DNA from: Nomia melanderi
Lineage: Eukaryota; Arthropoda; Insecta; Hymenoptera; Halictidae
NCBI RefSeq assembly: GCF_051020985.1
Contig: NC_135012.1
Location: 7,132,451-7,196,450 of the forward strand
DNA length: 64,000 nucleotides
Reading direction: 5' to 3'
In this document: one piece after another, positions 60,936-64,000 of the stretch
How the letters are laid out: every line of letters begins with the position of its first letter
Position numbering within the stretch: position 1 is the first letter of the stretch
Program-made: the position numbers and the translations under genes
Notes under the pieces: model-generated
The model's input: the letters and a program-made list of their open reading frames with translations, nothing else
Database searches by the model: none
What the model was told of the DNA's origin: nothing

Positions 60936-61660
60936 GCAATGGCATTGGTGATAGCAACACGCTTTGTCCTCCTCTGTGTAACGCTATCGGTGTAAGTTGG
61001 TAATTAAAGTAACGAATGCTTTTCGTAATTGCTGTAGCTATCGGGATTATGAGATAAGAAATTGTTGTTCCTGAATACGTTCGTTTGAAATATTTCAACG
61101 ATGCAGTTGCCCGTTTTAGTCCGTCGCACTAGAAAATATTCCGATGTTTCGCGATTCTGTTTCCTACACGCGAATTCCGCCGTGATCTGTCTAGAGAAGT
61201 GTGTGCCGTCGAAATATCGGGGATATCGATTTCGTCTAATTACCGCGCTGTAGCGTGTTTCCAAAAATAAGTCGCCCATTAAATCTACGTGCTCACGCGT
61301 ACGAATTTAGCGTTCTATTCCCCTGTCCTCGACGAGAATTGATGCGATCGGCGTTATACACTTCGAAATATTGCCGGTAATTAGGATTGATTTCTGTACT
61401 CTGCCGGGGGCAGCTAATGCGAGCTTGAACGTTGCTTTTTTTTGGGGTCGCGTGAAAGAGGGGAACCTCGAAATGTTGAGAAATGAGACTGTTACGTGGA
61501 AATAGAGAAATTAGTAGATTAGATATTTCAGCTATGAGAGAGAGTAATAAATAGGTGTGTAATGGTAATTAGGGGAAGTTCGTGGAAAACTTGATTTGAC
61601 TAAAAGTTGAAAGATCGAGACGACAGATCTTGAAAACTTGAAAGTTTAAAAGGAAAGATT
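60936..61660. other. Nothing seen
   Basis: Moderately GC-rich to 61500; no exon recognised. Confidence 0.35.
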
Positions 61661-61930
61661 AAAGTTTGAAATATTAAAACATGGAAGATTAAAGCGAAAG
61701 ATCAAAACTTGAAAGATTAAAGCGAAAGATCAAAACTTGAAAGATTAAAGCGAAAGATTAAAGCTTGAAAGGTTGAAACGAAAAATTAAAAAAGGTTAGT
61801 ATTTTTTTTAAACTTGAAAGATTAAAAATGTACTATCGTCTGAAACTTGAAAGATTACAAATTTACTTTTGTCTAAAACTTGAAAGATTAACAAAGATTT
61901 AATTTCGTCTAAAATTTGAAAGATTAAAAC
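61660..61930 (+). repeat. Two adjoining tandem arrays
   Basis: 61675-61790: 28-bp units of AAAGATTAAAGCGAAAGATC plus AAAACTTG. 61811-61930: 33-36-bp units that keep ACTTGAAAGATTA but add a TTTACTTTCGTCTAAA-type spacer. The shared core suggests the second array grew from the first. Confidence 0.85.
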
Positions 61931-63056
61931 AACAGTTATTTTCATAAAGTGATCATTCGTTAGTGTTAGTGTTAGTGTGTATACATATATATGTACACAC
62001 TAAATTTTCTTTAAAAAATAAGATTCACGGTCAGTTTATGTCTTTCTTTATCACGATGCTCGGAGAAAGTGGAAGATTGCTCTTTCCTCCCACTTAAACA
62101 TTTTGAAAGGATTCGGTATTCATGTGCCTGAAGGTGTAAAAGTGTTCACATTCAAAAGAAGTTTCTGCTTTAAATGCGCATCAGTTGCTCTGAATAGACT
62201 CGCGATTCGGATGTTAAAATCTTACAAATTCGCAGGCGATTCTGCATTTTGAACGATTTCACATTTGTCTCGGGGAAAATCTGGAATTTTTTCCGTTTTA
62301 CTTCGACGCCGGGAGGAAGCTGAATTACGCGGTAACGTCGCTTGGACAACCGCATTGCGGATATCAGCAGGAAGTCTCGTGCAGTTTTTAAGATCCGAGC
62401 GATCTTTACTAACGTGGCTACGTACTAAAATAATACGGACATAAGACATATAATAATCTCTCAAAGTATGAGCACATAAAACGGGAGTGGCTATTGTAAA
62501 TTGCCGACAACCCAATAAAGAAATATTAAACATTTCTTACGTGTAACATTAGCTCATTTATTTTACACATACAGGATGTTCATTTTAACCCGAGCTAATT
62601 TATTTCCGTTATTATTGAAAATAAGGAAGAACGACGCACACCTTATCAGATGCATACCTTAAAACCGTGTACATCCTGTTAGTCGTTTAGAATCTTGATT
62701 TCATATGTGCATTAACATAGAAAATACGGAGAATTGAGCAAAAACGTTGTATCAAAAAAGAAATATTATGTTCATTAGCATCGTATTAGTCGTATATTAA
62801 CTCAACATTTGCGTTAGACTTATAAAAGATGGTTACAGTTTTATGAAATTAAAAGGAATCCTCTATTCATCGAATTAAATTTTAGATCTACTTTATTTTT
62901 ACATAATTAGTTTGCACAATAAAGAAAAATTTTATGAAATTATTTTCCTTCAAAGGCATTTCAATTCCACATCACGCTGTCATTTGAAATGTAGCAAAAG
63001 CCGCACTTTTATCCAGTCAGTAATAACATTTCGTTGTTAGTTATGCTGCGATGTAA
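61931..63056. other. No gene seen; small transposon-like element at 62571-62679
   Basis: 62571-62679 is bounded by ACAGGATGT and ACATCCTGT (perfect 9-bp inverted ends, 109 bp apart). Otherwise AT-rich and featureless. Confidence 0.4.
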
Positions 63057-63110
63057 TTAACCCTCCGGCGCCGGCAGCCGGCTACGAAAAGGTTTGCCGT
63101 ACGTATACGT
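63057..63110. mobile_element. Left end of TTAA element, family H
   Basis: TTAACCCTCCGGC followed by palindrome GCCGGC-A-GCCGGC (63070-63082). No right end identified in the remaining sequence. Confidence 0.4.
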
Positions 63111-63239
63111 ATCTCATGTTAAATATGTATTTTATTCACGTGTATATTTCTTTATTCGCAGTAAATATCATTATTGTGAAAAGAAAGAGGAACGAAACAC
63201 TTTCCTCAGTTTCGTTAATGCAGAGAATAAATGATGTAT

Positions 63240-63480
63240 TTATTATTATTATTGTGAGAAGCGTTCAAAATTTCCGGGTGTAAGCTGTGTCCATTAGGAA
63301 TTATTTCCCTTATTATTACAATGCTTTCTCGTTAAATGAGATTGCCTGACCTGCCTCCTGTTACTGCTACTATTATTATTATTAATATGTTTGGTTTCTC
63401 GGTTTGCTCAGCTTTACTGCATACGAATTTTCATTATTATTATTTATTATTATTTATGTCGGGGGATTCAGAAATTTCCT
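63240..63480. repeat. ATT-rich microsatellites
   Basis: Runs of (ATT)n at 63240-63255, 63370-63390 and 63432-63460. Confidence 0.7.
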
Positions 63481-63639
63481 AACTACGTTTATTATTGTTG
63501 CTTTTTGGATTCTGTTTTGAATGTTTGTACTGATCCCTGTATTATTTAGATTTTCTCTGAGGGTTTTTCGTGTGAATACTGTTGTTGATGTATTGTTGGT
63601 ATAACTTTACCTTGTTCCTGCTTCCATATTTCATTAATG

Positions 63640-63855
63640 TTAAAACTACAGTGCATTTATTGGGGTTGACATGTAATTCTTATAAAGATTATAACAGTAC
63701 ATTCCTCTTCGACTTCTTCAGATATTTTATAGTATTTAAGTGAAACTTTATTTTCAAAATCATTTCGTATATGGAATACTTTAAGAATGTCAATAATTGC
63801 AAAATAAGAAAACTAAAACCGGTCATTTTGTCCGGTGAGGTAATTATAGTATTAA
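63640..63855. mobile_element. Family I element, reversed, complete
   Basis: 216 bp. Left TTAAAACTACAGTGC; right GGTAATTATAGTATTAA. Near the right end the palindrome ACCGG-TCATTTTGT-CCGGT. Interior is the reverse complement of 25008-25232. Confidence 0.75.
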
Positions 63856-64000
63856 TTTTTATAGCTAGCGAGGACTATTTATTGCCGTAATCATCATTAT
63901 TACTTCGTGTGCAAATAATTCCAACTTCCTTCGCTGTATGTCTATTGCATATACATAATGTGTAACAACTACACTTGGTACCATAGAATTTAGCCGAATA

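Overview
This window is AT-rich, non-coding-dominated DNA from an animal nuclear genome, most likely an insect and plausibly a bee or other hymenopteran. The evidence is one neuronal Ig-superfamily gene of the insect dpr type with very long introns, a decayed mariner fragment, and dozens of short TTAA-flanked elements with piggyBac-like ends. The species call is inference. There are no operons, CRISPR arrays, rRNA or convincing tRNA genes, and no virus-derived gene was recognised.

The only gene I can support runs on the minus strand. Two exons, at 36721-36962 and 20808-21027, join in phase to encode the spacer and first Ig domain of a Dpr protein, closest in my memory to Dpr20. The intron between them is 15.7 kb. 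The second Ig domain and the C-terminus are not found in the 20.8 kb below and must lie beyond coordinate 1. The leader exon is not certain. A phase-compatible candidate with an ATG, a hydrophobic stretch and a good splice donor lies at 51397-51499, and a weaker one at 57708-57817.

The rest is intronic or upstream DNA filled with mobile-element debris. About forty copies or fragments of short (about 160-380 bp) non-coding elements begin and end at TTAA. They fall into at least a dozen families, and many are nested or chained on shared TTAA sites. Across families whose sequences otherwise differ, the same layout recurs: TTAA, 8-20 bp of terminal repeat, then a short perfect or near-perfect palindrome whose sequence is family-specific. 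This matches the known layout of the piggyBac left end and is the most interesting pattern in the window.

Other items: a 371-bp solo LTR with clear termini, target duplication, TATA box, poly(A) signal and heat-shock-element-like motifs (18583-18953); a 370-bp inverted duplication of a MITE-LTR junction bounding 15.1-19.2 kb; several tandem arrays (9.7-10.0, 52.3-52.45, 54.3-54.9, 58.8-59.2, 61.7-61.9 kb); dispersed repeat pairs; and scattered GC-richer islands (10.3-11.1, 15.8-16.1, 29.0-29.7, 35.2-35.7, 43.8-44.3, 46.2-46.7, 53.4-54.4, 59.4-60.0 kb) with no recognisable coding content.
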